A stretch of 64,000 nucleotides of DNA from Mucispirillum schaedleri ASF457 (GTDB lineage: Bacteria > Chrysiogenota > Deferribacteres > Deferribacterales > Mucispirillaceae). The notes beneath the pieces were generated by a model that was not told where the DNA came from, searched no databases, and saw only the letters and a program-made list of their open reading frames with translations. This document shows, piece after piece, positions 8,911-17,364 of the stretch (positions are counted from its first letter, which is position 1; each line of letters opens with the position of its first letter). Location: the NCBI RefSeq assembly GCF_000487995.2, contig NZ_CP097562.1, forward strand, positions 1,113,001-1,177,000, given 5' to 3'. Both the position numbers and the translations under genes were made by a program.

Positions 8911-9201
8911 TCCGATATTTATTGCTTTTTTTAATGGTGTTTAAAACTATAAACAGATAAACCTATCCAAAAAGAATGCATGGACTTTCCAAGCAAGTAG
9001 CGATGGAATTAAAAGTCAGTAGCTGGACAGTATTTTTTAATATAAATTATTAAGTCATTTTGAGCCTGATTTTAAAGGCGAAAAATCTAGATTATATATA
9101 TTACAGCAGTGTATAATATGTTTAAATTATCTCATGTTTTAGATACTGAATTTATAATATTGATAAAGTGATTTTATATTGCATATCAATTATATCTGCA
9201 T
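8911..9201. repeat. Convergent intergenic region with dispersed repeat, copy 2 (about 9054-9148, one arm truncated)
   Basis: From about 9054 the sequence GTCATTTTGAGCCTGATT begins an element that runs through GGCGAAAAATCTAG, an AT-rich centre containing TTACAGCAGTGTATAAT, and TTTTAGATACTG, where the second arm stops. It is the reverse orientation of the copy at 2443. Just before it (about 8977-9032) lies sequence that looks like a decayed version of the GGA-hairpin block seen at 21918 and 41945, with three GGA triplets but no good stems. No gene is seen here. Confidence 0.65.
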
Positions 9202-9540
9202 TTATAAATTATAAGCTTTTCTTAAAATATTTTCAGGGTCTTCTTTTATAAGGTTGCTGAAAAGCCTGATAATTCTTTTATTATCTTCTATATTATTGCC
9301 ACAGGATATATTGTATAAAGCATTATTAATCACATTATCCACATAAATTTTAGTTGGTGTGGAAAGTGTCTTTGGTGTTTTAGGTGTAGAAAGAGATAAA
9401 GTATCAGTCTTTATATTATCTTGCTCAACTGCTGCATACTCATCATTTGATGGTGCCTGCTAAATAATATTTGTATTTTTTTCTATTTCAGCAGTATAAA
9501 AACTATTTTTATATGTTCCGCTTATATTTTGAATAACCAT
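9202..9540 (-). pseudogene. Unrecognised small gene interrupted by an in-frame TAG at 9460-9462
   Basis: On the minus strand an ATG at 9538-9540, preceded by a GGGGTGGG ribosome site, opens a frame of 26 codons ending in NTNII, then TAG. The same frame continues without another stop for 85 more codons (starting QAPSNDEYAAVEQ) to a TAA at 9202-9204. The continuation looks coding: a Ser/Thr/Pro/Lys-rich linker (TPKTPKTLSTPTK) then a likely helical C-terminus ending in PENILRKAYNL. No good start follows the TAG. It is either a recently broken gene or a read-through product of about 112 residues. I do not recognise the family. It lies downstream of the hypothetical gene at 9605. Confidence 0.55.
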
Positions 9541-9604
9541 ATCCCACCCCGTAAAAGTAATAGTATAGTAATATATTATCAAAAAGCGTGCCAAAAATAG
9601 ATAA

Positions 9605-10192
9605 TTAGAAACTTGAAGAAAGAAGAAGTTCTTTTTGTGCGTTGATATTATTTTTAAAGCGTCTTTTATACATATCAAGCTTAAAAGGAAGCTGAATTTT
9701 ATTGCGGTAGCACATTTTTTTTGTGGATTCAATAATGTTTTTAAATACAGAAAAGTCATATACAGCAGGCACAGCATTATTTGTGCATTGAGTGCATATT
9801 TTTTCAACCAGCTCTGATTCTGCTGCAAGTATAAAAAATATATCAGCAGTTGTATAGATTTTATTATCAAAAATATCGTTTATAAAAATTAAAGAACAGG
9901 GAGAATATACCTGCAATTCTTTAATATTATTGTTTTGAAACCAGTGACAGCTTATATCATTAAGTCCTGTAAAACTGCATTGCCCTTTATTGCAGGTAAA
10001 ATTAAGTGTCTGTATTTTTATATTATTGTTATTAATAAATTTATCAATACCTTCAATAATATTAGAAGTTTTTAATTCTATTGAAAAATTAACAGATTCT
10101 TCATTTAGGATAAGGTTTCTGATATATAAAATTATTTCACTGTAAGTAAGCTGTTTATACACATCCTCGCCTATAATAATATTATATTTCAT
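9605..10192 (-). CDS. Hypothetical protein, unrecognised
   Basis: A 195-residue soluble protein starting at an ATG with a good AGGAG ribosome site, which supports it as a real gene. It has no signal peptide or membrane segment. It is rich in Asn and Ile and contains several Cys residues (CNKGQC, SCHWF, CTQC), which might bind metal, though no known zinc-ribbon spacing is evident. The C-terminus is basic (YKRRFKNNINAQKE). It and the TAG-interrupted gene downstream share direction and may be co-transcribed. Function unknown. Confidence 0.65.
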   Translation of the reverse strand: MKYNIIIGEDVYKQLTYSEIILYIRNLILNEESVNFSIELKTSNIIEGIDKFINNNNIKIQTLNFTCNKGQCSFTGLNDISCHWFQNNNIKELQVYSPCSLIFINDIFDNKIYTTADIFFILAAESELVEKICTQCTNNAVPAVYDFSVFKNIIESTKKMCYRNKIQLPFKLDMYKRRFKNNINAQKELLLSSSF

Positions 10193-10828
10193 AACAAACT
10201 CCTAGAATAAAGGTATTAATACTCTAAATTTTATACTATGTAAGCAAATCATATATTACTATGATAAAAATGTCAACACAAAATGTAAAACAAGTTATGT
10301 TTGATAAGATAATAAAAGTAAACATATAGTTTATATTTAAAATTATTTAAACAAAATAAATTGATAAAATTATAAAATAAAATATTTAAATATAGTATTT
10401 TGAAAAGTTTATAATTTTAATTGTAAAAATAAATATAAACTTATTTAATATATAAATTATATATATAGAATAATGATAAAAATATTTGTTTATTATTTAT
10501 ATATCAAGTATATATCATATATTATTTCATTTTCTGGACTTATTCAAAAATTTTGGATAAGTTTAATAACTATTATGATTATGTCATACTGAGCCTAAAA
10601 GGTGAAGTATCTAATAAATATACAATTTAAATATATTATACACTGCTGTAATAATATATAATTTAGATTTTTCGCCTGTAAAATCAGGCTCAAAATAATT
10701 TATAATGTGAAAGCTGTATGTCAATTTAATACAAGTTGAGAAGTTATTAATACATTATCAATTTAGAAAAATACTTTATTTTTTTTACTATATACTATAC
10801 AATGAAGAAAATATAATCAGGTGATTAA
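10193..10828. repeat. Divergent intergenic region with dispersed repeat, copy 3 (about 10583-10698)
   Basis: These 636 bases separate the hypothetical gene at 9605 (minus) from hisB (plus). The first 340 bases are almost pure A/T without an ORF. The motif AAAATTTTGGATAA lies at about 10546-10560. The palindromic element runs from GTCATACTGAGCC (10583) to the arm ending in CAGGCTCAAAAT near 10698, in the same orientation as the copy at 2443. The stretch 10740-10828 must hold the his operon promoter, but several TATACT/TATAAT-like boxes compete and I cannot choose one. Confidence 0.65.
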
Positions 10829-11410
10829 ATGGTAAGACAATTTAAAGGCAGCCGAAATACAAAAGAAACTCAGATAGATATTAAGCTTGATTTAGACAGT
10901 AATGAATACAATATAAATACAGGTATTGGTTTTTTTGACCATATGTTAGAGCTTTTTGCTCATCATGGCTCATTTGGGCTTGAATTAAAGGCAGCAGGAG
11001 ATATTCATATAGATTTTCATCATACAGTTGAAGATACAGGCATACTTTTAGGACAGGCATTTTATAATGCAACAGGTGATAAAAAAGGAATAAAAAGATA
11101 CGGCTTTTTTAAAGTGCCAATGGATGAAGCATTAGTAGAATGTGTTATAGATTTTGGCGGAAGACCATATTTTTCATACGATTTAGAGTTTATATCCCAA
11201 AAATGCGGCGATTTTGATATGGAATTGATAGAAGAATTTTTCAGAGCTTTTGCCAGTAATGCAAAAATTAACCTGCATATTATTATGCATAAAAATGGCA
11301 ATTCTCACCATGTGTCAGAAGCTGCCTTTAAATCATTTGCAAGAGCTTTAAAAGAAGCATTAACAGTGGAAAACGACAGATTAATGTCTACAAAGGGAAT
11401 AATAGAATAA
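10829..11410 (+). CDS. hisB: Imidazoleglycerol-phosphate dehydratase
   Basis: HisB dehydrates imidazole glycerol phosphate in histidine synthesis. The 193-residue protein is the monofunctional form, without the histidinol-phosphatase domain of enterobacteria. Family motifs seen are GIGFFDHMLELFAHH, DFHHTVEDTGILLGQA, and HHVSEAAFKSFARAL, which supply the metal-binding His and Glu residues. The ATG follows an AGGTG ribosome site. It opens a partial his operon with hisH (one base between the genes) and hisA; hisF, hisI and the rest must lie elsewhere. Confidence 0.96.
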   Translation: MVRQFKGSRNTKETQIDIKLDLDSNEYNINTGIGFFDHMLELFAHHGSFGLELKAAGDIHIDFHHTVEDTGILLGQAFYNATGDKKGIKRYGFFKVPMDEALVECVIDFGGRPYFSYDLEFISQKCGDFDMELIEEFFRAFASNAKINLHIIMHKNGNSHHVSEAAFKSFARALKEALTVENDRLMSTKGIIE

Positions 11411-11411
11411 T

Positions 11412-12026
11412 ATGATTACAATAATAGATTTTGGCGGTGGAAATCTTCGCAGTGTTCAAAAATCCATAGAATATATAGGATTTAAAGCAGAAATAACATC
11501 TGATGCAGAGACAGTCAGAAAGGCAAGCCATATTATTTTTCCGGGCAATGGTGCATTTGGCGACTGTATAGCCGGTATGAAAAAGCAGGGGCTTGTATCA
11601 GCAGTTGATGAATTTATTCAAAAAGGTAATCCATTTTTAGGAATATGTATAGGTATGCAGGCTCTTTTTGAAAAAAGTTATGAATTTGGTGTTCATGATG
11701 GGCTTGGATATATTAAAGGTGTAGTTAAAAGATTTTCTGATGAGCTTATAATGAAAGGTATGAAAATACCACATACTGGCTGGAACAGTGTTCATTTTAA
11801 AGAAAATCACCCAGTATTTAAAGATATAAAGCAGGATTCTTATTTTTATTTTGTTCATTCTTTTTATGGAGAATGTGCAGATGAAAAAAATATTCAAGGC
11901 AGGACTAATTATGGTATAGATTTTGTTTCTGCCGTTACTTATGAAAATATAACAGGGGTGCAGTTCCACCCAGAAAAAAGCCAGCAGGCAGGGCTTAAAC
12001 TGATGGAAAATTTTTGTAATTTATAA
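11412..12026 (+). CDS. hisH: Imidazole glycerol phosphate synthase, glutaminase subunit
   Basis: HisH is a class I glutamine amidotransferase that passes ammonia to HisF. The 204 residues contain the nucleophile elbow FLGICIGMQALFE with catalytic Cys near residue 79, and the His-Glu pair in GVQFHPEKSQ near the C-terminus. The oxyanion region PGNGAFGDC is present. It directly follows hisB and precedes hisA. Its partner HisF is not in the window. Confidence 0.96.
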   Translation: MITIIDFGGGNLRSVQKSIEYIGFKAEITSDAETVRKASHIIFPGNGAFGDCIAGMKKQGLVSAVDEFIQKGNPFLGICIGMQALFEKSYEFGVHDGLGYIKGVVKRFSDELIMKGMKIPHTGWNSVHFKENHPVFKDIKQDSYFYFVHSFYGECADEKNIQGRTNYGIDFVSAVTYENITGVQFHPEKSQQAGLKLMENFCNL

Positions 12027-12045
12027 GTGAGAAGGGGTAATAAAT

Positions 12046-12759
12046 ATGATAATTATACCAGCTATTGATTTGCTTGATGAAAAAGTTGTAAGACTTAAAA
12101 AAGGTATCATGGAAGATGCAACAGAATACGGTCATGACCCTAGAGATGTTGCATTAATGTTTGCAGAACTTGGTGTAGAAAGGCTTCATATTGTAGATTT
12201 AAACGGAGCAAGAACAGGTGAAAACCAAAATTTTAATATAATAAAAGAAGTAGTTAAAAAATCTAATCTGCAAATAGAAGTAGGCGGCGGCATTAGAGAT
12301 ATGGCTAGACTTGATACTTATATGGATATGGGTATAAGCTATGCTATACTTGGCACTGTTGCTGTAAAAGACCCTGAATTTGTTAAGGCTGCTGCAAAGA
12401 AATATCCAAATAAAATAATATTAGGCATTGATGCTAAAAATATGATGGCAGCAACAGAGGGCTGGTATGAAGAAAGCTCGTTATCAGTTTTTGATATTAT
12501 AAAAAGATATGAAGGCTGCCAGATAGACAGTATTATTTTTACAGATATAGAAAAAGATGGTATGCTTTCAGGCATTAATGTAAAACAGATAAAAAAAGTG
12601 GCAGATAATTCAATATTTCCAGTAATTGCATCAGGTGGAGTATCAGGAATTGATGATATTAAACTTTTAAGAAGCATGGACCATAAAAATATAAAAGGCT
12701 GTATTGTTGGAAAAGCAATATATGAAAATAAAATTAATCTAGAAGAAGTTTTTAGTTAA
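12046..12759 (+). CDS. hisA: ProFAR isomerase (phosphoribosylformimino-AICAR-phosphate isomerase)
   Basis: HisA is a TIM-barrel enzyme that performs the Amadori rearrangement of ProFAR. The catalytic Asp lies in IPAIDLLDEKVVRLKKG near residue 8. A second Asp lies in LGIDAKN near residue 129. The phosphate-binding GGGIR and ASGGVSG motifs are present. Length (237) is normal. A GAGAAGGGG-type ribosome site lies upstream. It could be confused with HisF, but HisA-specific WYEES in the loop and the ID start fit HisA. Confidence 0.95.
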   Translation: MIIIPAIDLLDEKVVRLKKGIMEDATEYGHDPRDVALMFAELGVERLHIVDLNGARTGENQNFNIIKEVVKKSNLQIEVGGGIRDMARLDTYMDMGISYAILGTVAVKDPEFVKAAAKKYPNKIILGIDAKNMMAATEGWYEESSLSVFDIIKRYEGCQIDSIIFTDIEKDGMLSGINVKQIKKVADNSIFPVIASGGVSGIDDIKLLRSMDHKNIKGCIVGKAIYENKINLEEVFS

Positions 12760-12770
12760 AGGTAAAATAT

Positions 12771-13247
12771 ATGAAAAAAGTTCCATTTTTAATTGATATA
12801 CTTGCAACAGGCTTTTATATGGGTAAAATTCCATTTATGCCGGGCACATTTGGCAGTCTTGTGGCAATTCCTGCAGGGTATTTATGCACATTTTTACCAG
12901 TTTATGGCAAATGGACAGTATTTGCTATCATCTTTTTTCTAGGTGTTTATCTATCTGACAGGTATTCAATAATTTCTGGTATTGAAGATCCGGGATGTGT
13001 TATTATAGATGAAGTTGCAGGCTTGTTACTGTTTTATATTATATTTCCATTTAAGCCAGTATATATTTTAGCAGGGTTTATATTATTTAGATTTTTTGAT
13101 ATATTAAAACCATTTCCTGTTATCTTTTTTGACAGAATAAAAAACGGCTGGGGTATTATGCTTGATGATATTGCTGCTGGCTTGTATGCTGCTGCAGTCT
13201 GGTTTGTTGTAATAAAAATATTACAATATTATAACATTGCATTATAA
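12771..13247 (+). CDS. pgpA: Phosphatidylglycerophosphatase A
   Basis: A 158-residue inner-membrane protein of the PgpA family, which dephosphorylates phosphatidylglycerophosphate to make phosphatidylglycerol. Seen are MPGTFGSLVAIP, IEDPGCVIIDEVAGLL with the acidic active-site residues, FRFFDILKPFP, and GIMLDDIAAGLYAA, with several membrane helices. It follows hisA by 11 bases and its stop overlaps an ATG in front of cinA, so it is in the same operon. Confidence 0.94.
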   Translation: MKKVPFLIDILATGFYMGKIPFMPGTFGSLVAIPAGYLCTFLPVYGKWTVFAIIFFLGVYLSDRYSIISGIEDPGCVIIDEVAGLLLFYIIFPFKPVYILAGFILFRFFDILKPFPVIFFDRIKNGWGIMLDDIAAGLYAAAVWFVVIKILQYYNIAL

Positions 13248-13261
13248 TGGAGTATAAATTT

Positions 13262-14494
13262 ATGCGTTCATGTATATTAAGTATTGGATCTGAGCTTTTA
13301 GAAGGAAGTGTTGTTGATACTAATTCAGCTTTTATAGGCAGCAGCCTTTCCCATTATGGCACTGCACCAGATATGATACGCATGGTTAAAGATAATAAGG
13401 AAGAAATAATTTCCCTTTTTCAATCCCTTTCAAAAGAGTTTGATGTAATCCTTACAACTGGCGGTCTTGGACCTACTTTTGATGATATAACAGCAGAATG
13501 TTTAGCATGTGCCTGCGGGGTAGATGTTACTCTTAATGAAAAAGCATATAAACACATGAAAGAAAGGCTTGAAAGAGCTGGTGTTTTACTTAATAAAGAG
13601 CATGAACATCAGTCTATGCTGCCATGCGGCTGTAATCTTTATTATAATGAAAAAGGTACAGCTTTAGGCTTCAGCATGCATTTAAACAAGGCAGATATTA
13701 TATGTATGCCGGGAGTGCCTGTTGAAATGAAAACTATGTTTTTAAATGAAGTGCTTCCAGTTTTAAAAGAAAAATTTTCTTTGAAAGAAATTACATATAA
13801 AGATTTACATTTCTTATCTATCCCAGAATCATATATTGATACAGCCATAAGAAATTTACAAATAAGCAGTGATACTGAATGTATTATAAATGCAGGCAGC
13901 GGAAAAGTTATAGTTAAATTAAGGGGACATAATCATCAGGAAATAGATGGCATATCAAAAGTGTTAGTATCAGCTTTTAAAGAAAATTATTTAGGTGATA
14001 ATATTGCAGATGAAGCAAAATTAATAGTAGATTTATTAAATGAAAAAAAACAGACTGTTTCTTTTGCAGAAAGCTGCACTGGTGGTCTTTTATCAGAATA
14101 TATTACAAATATAAGTGGTGCATCAGCAGTGTTTATGGGCTCAGTTGTAAGTTATGATAATTCTGTAAAACAAAATGTATTAAATGTGCCAAAAGATATA
14201 TTGAAAGAGTATGGAGCAGTAAGTGCTGAATGTGCTTCTTTTATGGCAAATGGTGTAAAAGATTTAATGAAAACAGATTATTCTGTATCTGTTACAGGCA
14301 TTGCAGGACCTTTTGGTGCAACTGATACAAAACCTGTTGGGCTTGTATATATTGGAACAGCCTGTAAAAATGGCACATCAGTATATAAAAATATATTTAA
14401 TGGAGATAGACAGCAGATTAGGATGAGAAGTGCAAAAAAAGCAATGTTTCATCTTTTAAATATGATAAAAGGTAAACAAAATGGGAATATTTAG
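13262..14494 (+). CDS. cinA: CinA-like protein (MoeA-like domain plus nicotinamide-nucleotide amidohydrolase domain)
   Basis: The protein has an N-terminal MoaB/MogA-type domain (ILSIGSELLEG, LTTGGLGPTFDD) and a C-terminal CinA/PncC domain (FAESCTGGLLSEYI, VSVTGIAGPFGATD). Known CinA proteins hydrolyse NMN and ADP-ribose or ADP-sugar pyrophosphates. I start it at 13262: an ATG at 13247 overlaps the pgpA stop but has no ribosome site, while GGAG at 13249-13252 is spaced correctly for the second ATG. This gives 410 residues. Confidence 0.92.
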   Translation: MRSCILSIGSELLEGSVVDTNSAFIGSSLSHYGTAPDMIRMVKDNKEEIISLFQSLSKEFDVILTTGGLGPTFDDITAECLACACGVDVTLNEKAYKHMKERLERAGVLLNKEHEHQSMLPCGCNLYYNEKGTALGFSMHLNKADIICMPGVPVEMKTMFLNEVLPVLKEKFSLKEITYKDLHFLSIPESYIDTAIRNLQISSDTECIINAGSGKVIVKLRGHNHQEIDGISKVLVSAFKENYLGDNIADEAKLIVDLLNEKKQTVSFAESCTGGLLSEYITNISGASAVFMGSVVSYDNSVKQNVLNVPKDILKEYGAVSAECASFMANGVKDLMKTDYSVSVTGIAGPFGATDTKPVGLVYIGTACKNGTSVYKNIFNGDRQQIRMRSAKKAMFHLLNMIKGKQNGNI

Positions 14495-15413
14495 AAAAGA
14501 CAGGGAATTATTTAAGCCAGAATATAATAATGATTATACAATTCATTCTGGCAGTTATCGTTCTGATAACCAAAAAGAAGTTTCATTGGAAGAAAATGTC
14601 GGTGCAAGATGCCGCATAGATAATCTGCAAAAAATATGGACAAAAAATTTTCTACTTATTACCATTCTGCCTGTATTATTTATTATAGGAAGCAGTATGT
14701 TAGCATCCTGGACTGGTAATTATGATATGTTTTTAATATTTATTGTTGTATTTACTTTTCTATATGCAGGTATGGTGCTGAAAAATATGCTTATGAAAGA
14801 TAATCTTGTAAATGTATATATAATAAGAAAAACAAAGTTTTATGAAATATTGTATAAAAAAATATCAGAAAAATATACTGTTTCATCAGAATATTCTAAT
14901 AAAATAAATGAATATGTAAATTTATTTCCTAAAAAATATAAAATGCGAACTGCTGTAAAAGAACTTGCTGGTTCTATACTGATTTTTGTTTTTTTATTTG
15001 TTTATCTATCTATTGCTTTATTTACAGATAAATATGAATTTGAACCTTTTAATCATTATAATGATGTATTATTTATTGTAATGTTTGTTATAACTTTTAT
15101 CATTATAAGTAAGTTTTTCATGATTAATCCATTAAAGCGTAAAAATGAAATATGGTATGAAATAAACTTATTTGAGAAAGATATAGCAGAAACTTTTCAG
15201 CAGATAATACCAGACAGTAATAAAAACAAGAAAATATTAAACTATCCTGTTGATAAATCATTAAAACAGCCTTTTGCACTTTATTTAACAGCAAGTATTT
15301 TTACAGGTTTCTTTTTCATACTATGGGATAATCAGATGGTAATGGCTAAACAGAAATATTTATCAAAAGCATACCTAGTTGAAGATTACTTTGTGGACTT
15401 AATTTCAGAGTAA
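14481..15413 (+). CDS. Hypothetical membrane protein, paralogue of the gene at 15637
   Basis: A 310-residue protein with a soluble N-terminus of about 60 residues and about five hydrophobic segments (ILPVLFIIGSSMLASW, FLIFIVVFTFLYAGMV, SILIFVFLFVYLSIALF, VLFIVMFVITFIIISKFF, and one near the end). The last part, LTASIFTGFFFILWDNQ, resembles the end of the protein at 15637 (LGFATGGIWFLVWDYY), and both continue into a short amphipathic tail. The two also share the order of helices, cytoplasmic stretch and C-terminal GxxFxxWD motif. The ATG overlaps the cinA end by 14 bases. I know no function for the family. Confidence 0.75.
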   Translation: MGIFRKDRELFKPEYNNDYTIHSGSYRSDNQKEVSLEENVGARCRIDNLQKIWTKNFLLITILPVLFIIGSSMLASWTGNYDMFLIFIVVFTFLYAGMVLKNMLMKDNLVNVYIIRKTKFYEILYKKISEKYTVSSEYSNKINEYVNLFPKKYKMRTAVKELAGSILIFVFLFVYLSIALFTDKYEFEPFNHYNDVLFIVMFVITFIIISKFFMINPLKRKNEIWYEINLFEKDIAETFQQIIPDSNKNKKILNYPVDKSLKQPFALYLTASIFTGFFFILWDNQMVMAKQKYLSKAYLVEDYFVDLISE

Positions 15414-15636
15414 ACAAAACATGGTGAATATTAATGCAGTAAATTTTAGAAATAATATAAGTCTAATACATTATTAGTATTATATGTAGTAATTTATGCC
15501 ATATATTTTGTGATGGAACTAGATAATTCAAATGTAAAAAAGTATTCAAAAATAATTTATCATTATAGAAGATAAATTATTATAAATTGTAGGATATTAA
15601 TTATATTATATTATATATATTGAGAGGTCTTAATAT
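15414..15636. other. AT-rich spacer without recognised features
   Basis: These 223 bases between the two paralogous membrane-protein genes are almost entirely A and T. A string of TATATTA-like motifs near 15600-15620 could contain a promoter for the second gene. No ORF, hairpin with a T-run, or copy of the dispersed repeat was seen. Confidence 0.5.
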
Positions 15637-16407
15637 ATGGTAAATTTGGTATATAATCAGCTGCAGGAAAATATTTTAGAAAGGAAGAAAGTGGATAAGC
15701 CGCTTATCAACTGGTTTCTTCTTACTTTTGTTTTAAGCTGGCTTACATTTGGTATAGCTTTAATATATGTATTTATAAAGCGTATATTAAGGGTGGATAA
15801 ATACATTAGAAGAAAATATGAATTTTTTGATATTGTAATCCATTTCATAGAGATTGAAGCAAATGAAAGAGGGCTTGATAATTATGAAACATATATTAAA
15901 GAGTTAAAGGGCAGGCTTGCAAGATTTCAAATGGAAGTAAAGCCTTTAATGCCTTTTGTAATAAAAGCATTTATACCTGTTATTATGTTTACTTTATTTA
16001 TAGTTTTTTTTATAGTTTTTACTGGTTTATCAAATATATCTTCTGTAACATTAATGGCAGTGCTTGTTATATGGGGCATTTATACTGCAGGAGTTTTCTT
16101 AATATATATTTATAGAATGAATAAAATATGGGATGATGTGCAGCAGTTTGAAAGTGAGATATATGATACAATAAGTCAGGTATTTATATCGCTTAAACTG
16201 CTTGATTGTCCAGTTATTTACTGCACATACCATGGAATAAAAAAAGATTTTACAATTTATACTATTTTAGGTTTTGCAACAGGTGGAATATGGTTTTTAG
16301 TATGGGATTATTATATTCATACTGCACCAGATAATATGTATCAAATATTCCACAAAGCAGAAGATATTATGATAGAAGTTGTAACATCATGCTGTAAAAG
16401 GGATTAA
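15637..16407 (+). CDS. Hypothetical membrane protein, paralogue of the gene at 14481
   Basis: The 256-residue protein has about four membrane helices (WFLLTFVLSWLTFGIALIYV, then VIMFTLFIVFFIVFTGL, LMAVLVIWGIYTAGVFLIYI, and ILGFATGGIWFLVWDYY) separated by a charged stretch of about 80 residues after the first. The C-terminal GxxxFxxWD motif and tail match the protein at 14481. The start has a GAGAGG ribosome site. It is followed closely by ribF. Function unknown; membership in the same operon does not indicate a role. Confidence 0.75.
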   Translation: MVNLVYNQLQENILERKKVDKPLINWFLLTFVLSWLTFGIALIYVFIKRILRVDKYIRRKYEFFDIVIHFIEIEANERGLDNYETYIKELKGRLARFQMEVKPLMPFVIKAFIPVIMFTLFIVFFIVFTGLSNISSVTLMAVLVIWGIYTAGVFLIYIYRMNKIWDDVQQFESEIYDTISQVFISLKLLDCPVIYCTYHGIKKDFTIYTILGFATGGIWFLVWDYYIHTAPDNMYQIFHKAEDIMIEVVTSCCKRD

Positions 16408-16414
16408 TATTTAT

Positions 16415-17356
16415 ATGAAAGTTATTTATGGTATTGAAAATGTATCTATAAAAGAAAAATGTGCAGTATGTATTGGCAATTTTGACGGTCTGCATTTAGG
16501 TCACAGGCTTATTATATCAGTATTAAAAAAGGAAGCAGAGCAAAGGGGTTTAAAAAGTGTTATTATGACATTTGAGCCGCACCCTTTCAGATATTTTAAT
16601 AAGCCTATAAACCTTATTTCTACACATAAAAAAAGAATGGATAAATTTTTAGAGCAGGAAACAGATTATCTTGTAATTGCAAAATTTAACAACAGTCTTG
16701 CAGATTTAAGCCCTGAGCAGTTTGTAAAAGATATACTTGTAGAAAAATTAAATGCTGCACTCATTATTGTAGGCACAGATTACAGGTTTGGAAGTAGTAA
16801 ATCTGGCAATACATCACTTTTAGCTCAGCTTGGAAAAAAATATGGTTTTCAATGTATGTTTGCTCACAAGTTAAAGGATACTGGTGGTGTAGATATATCA
16901 AGCTCACGAATACGCTCTTTATTAGAGCAGGGGTATGTAGAAGAAGCTGGCAGGTTTCTATCTTCTCCATACAGTTTAGATGGTGAAGTTATCCATGGTG
17001 ATAAAATAGGCAGAACTTTTGGATACCCTACAATAAATTTGAAAACTGTCAATGAAATGATACCTGCTTTTGGAGTGTATGCTGCAAAAGTTAAAATAAA
17101 AGGTAAAATATATAATGCTATGGCTTATATAGGCAAAAGACCTACTATAAATAATGAGCCTGCACTAAGGGTGGAAGCAAATATTTTTGACTTTAATGAA
17201 GAAATTTATGGAGAATATGCAGAAATAATATTGTATAAATATCTGCGAAGTGATATAAAATTTAATTCATTTGATGAATTAAAGGCTCAAATGGGTAAAG
17301 ATAAAAGAGAAATACAAGCATATTTTAAAAATATAGATAATTTAAATGAATATTAG
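16415..17356 (+). CDS. ribF: Bifunctional riboflavin kinase / FAD synthetase
   Basis: RibF phosphorylates riboflavin to FMN and adenylylates FMN to FAD. The N-terminal nucleotidyltransferase domain has CIGNFDGLHLGHR (HxGH-type) and VGTDYRFG, with SSSRIR completing the adenylyl-transfer site near residue 163. The C-terminal riboflavin-kinase domain has GDKIGRTFGYPTINL and the active-site ANIFDFNEEIYGE. Length (313) is normal. It lies 8 bases upstream of rimO. No FMN riboswitch was seen in front of it. Confidence 0.96.
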   Translation: MKVIYGIENVSIKEKCAVCIGNFDGLHLGHRLIISVLKKEAEQRGLKSVIMTFEPHPFRYFNKPINLISTHKKRMDKFLEQETDYLVIAKFNNSLADLSPEQFVKDILVEKLNAALIIVGTDYRFGSSKSGNTSLLAQLGKKYGFQCMFAHKLKDTGGVDISSSRIRSLLEQGYVEEAGRFLSSPYSLDGEVIHGDKIGRTFGYPTINLKTVNEMIPAFGVYAAKVKIKGKIYNAMAYIGKRPTINNEPALRVEANIFDFNEEIYGEYAEIILYKYLRSDIKFNSFDELKAQMGKDKREIQAYFKNIDNLNEY

Positions 17357-17364
17357 GAATGTAG

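Noticed and set aside
9460-9870. A 136-codon minus-strand frame overlapping the hypothetical gene at 9605
   Set aside because: Its first part is an out-of-frame reading of the 9605 gene, which has a better ribosome site. Its last 26 codons are the real start of the TAG-interrupted gene at 9540, annotated separately.
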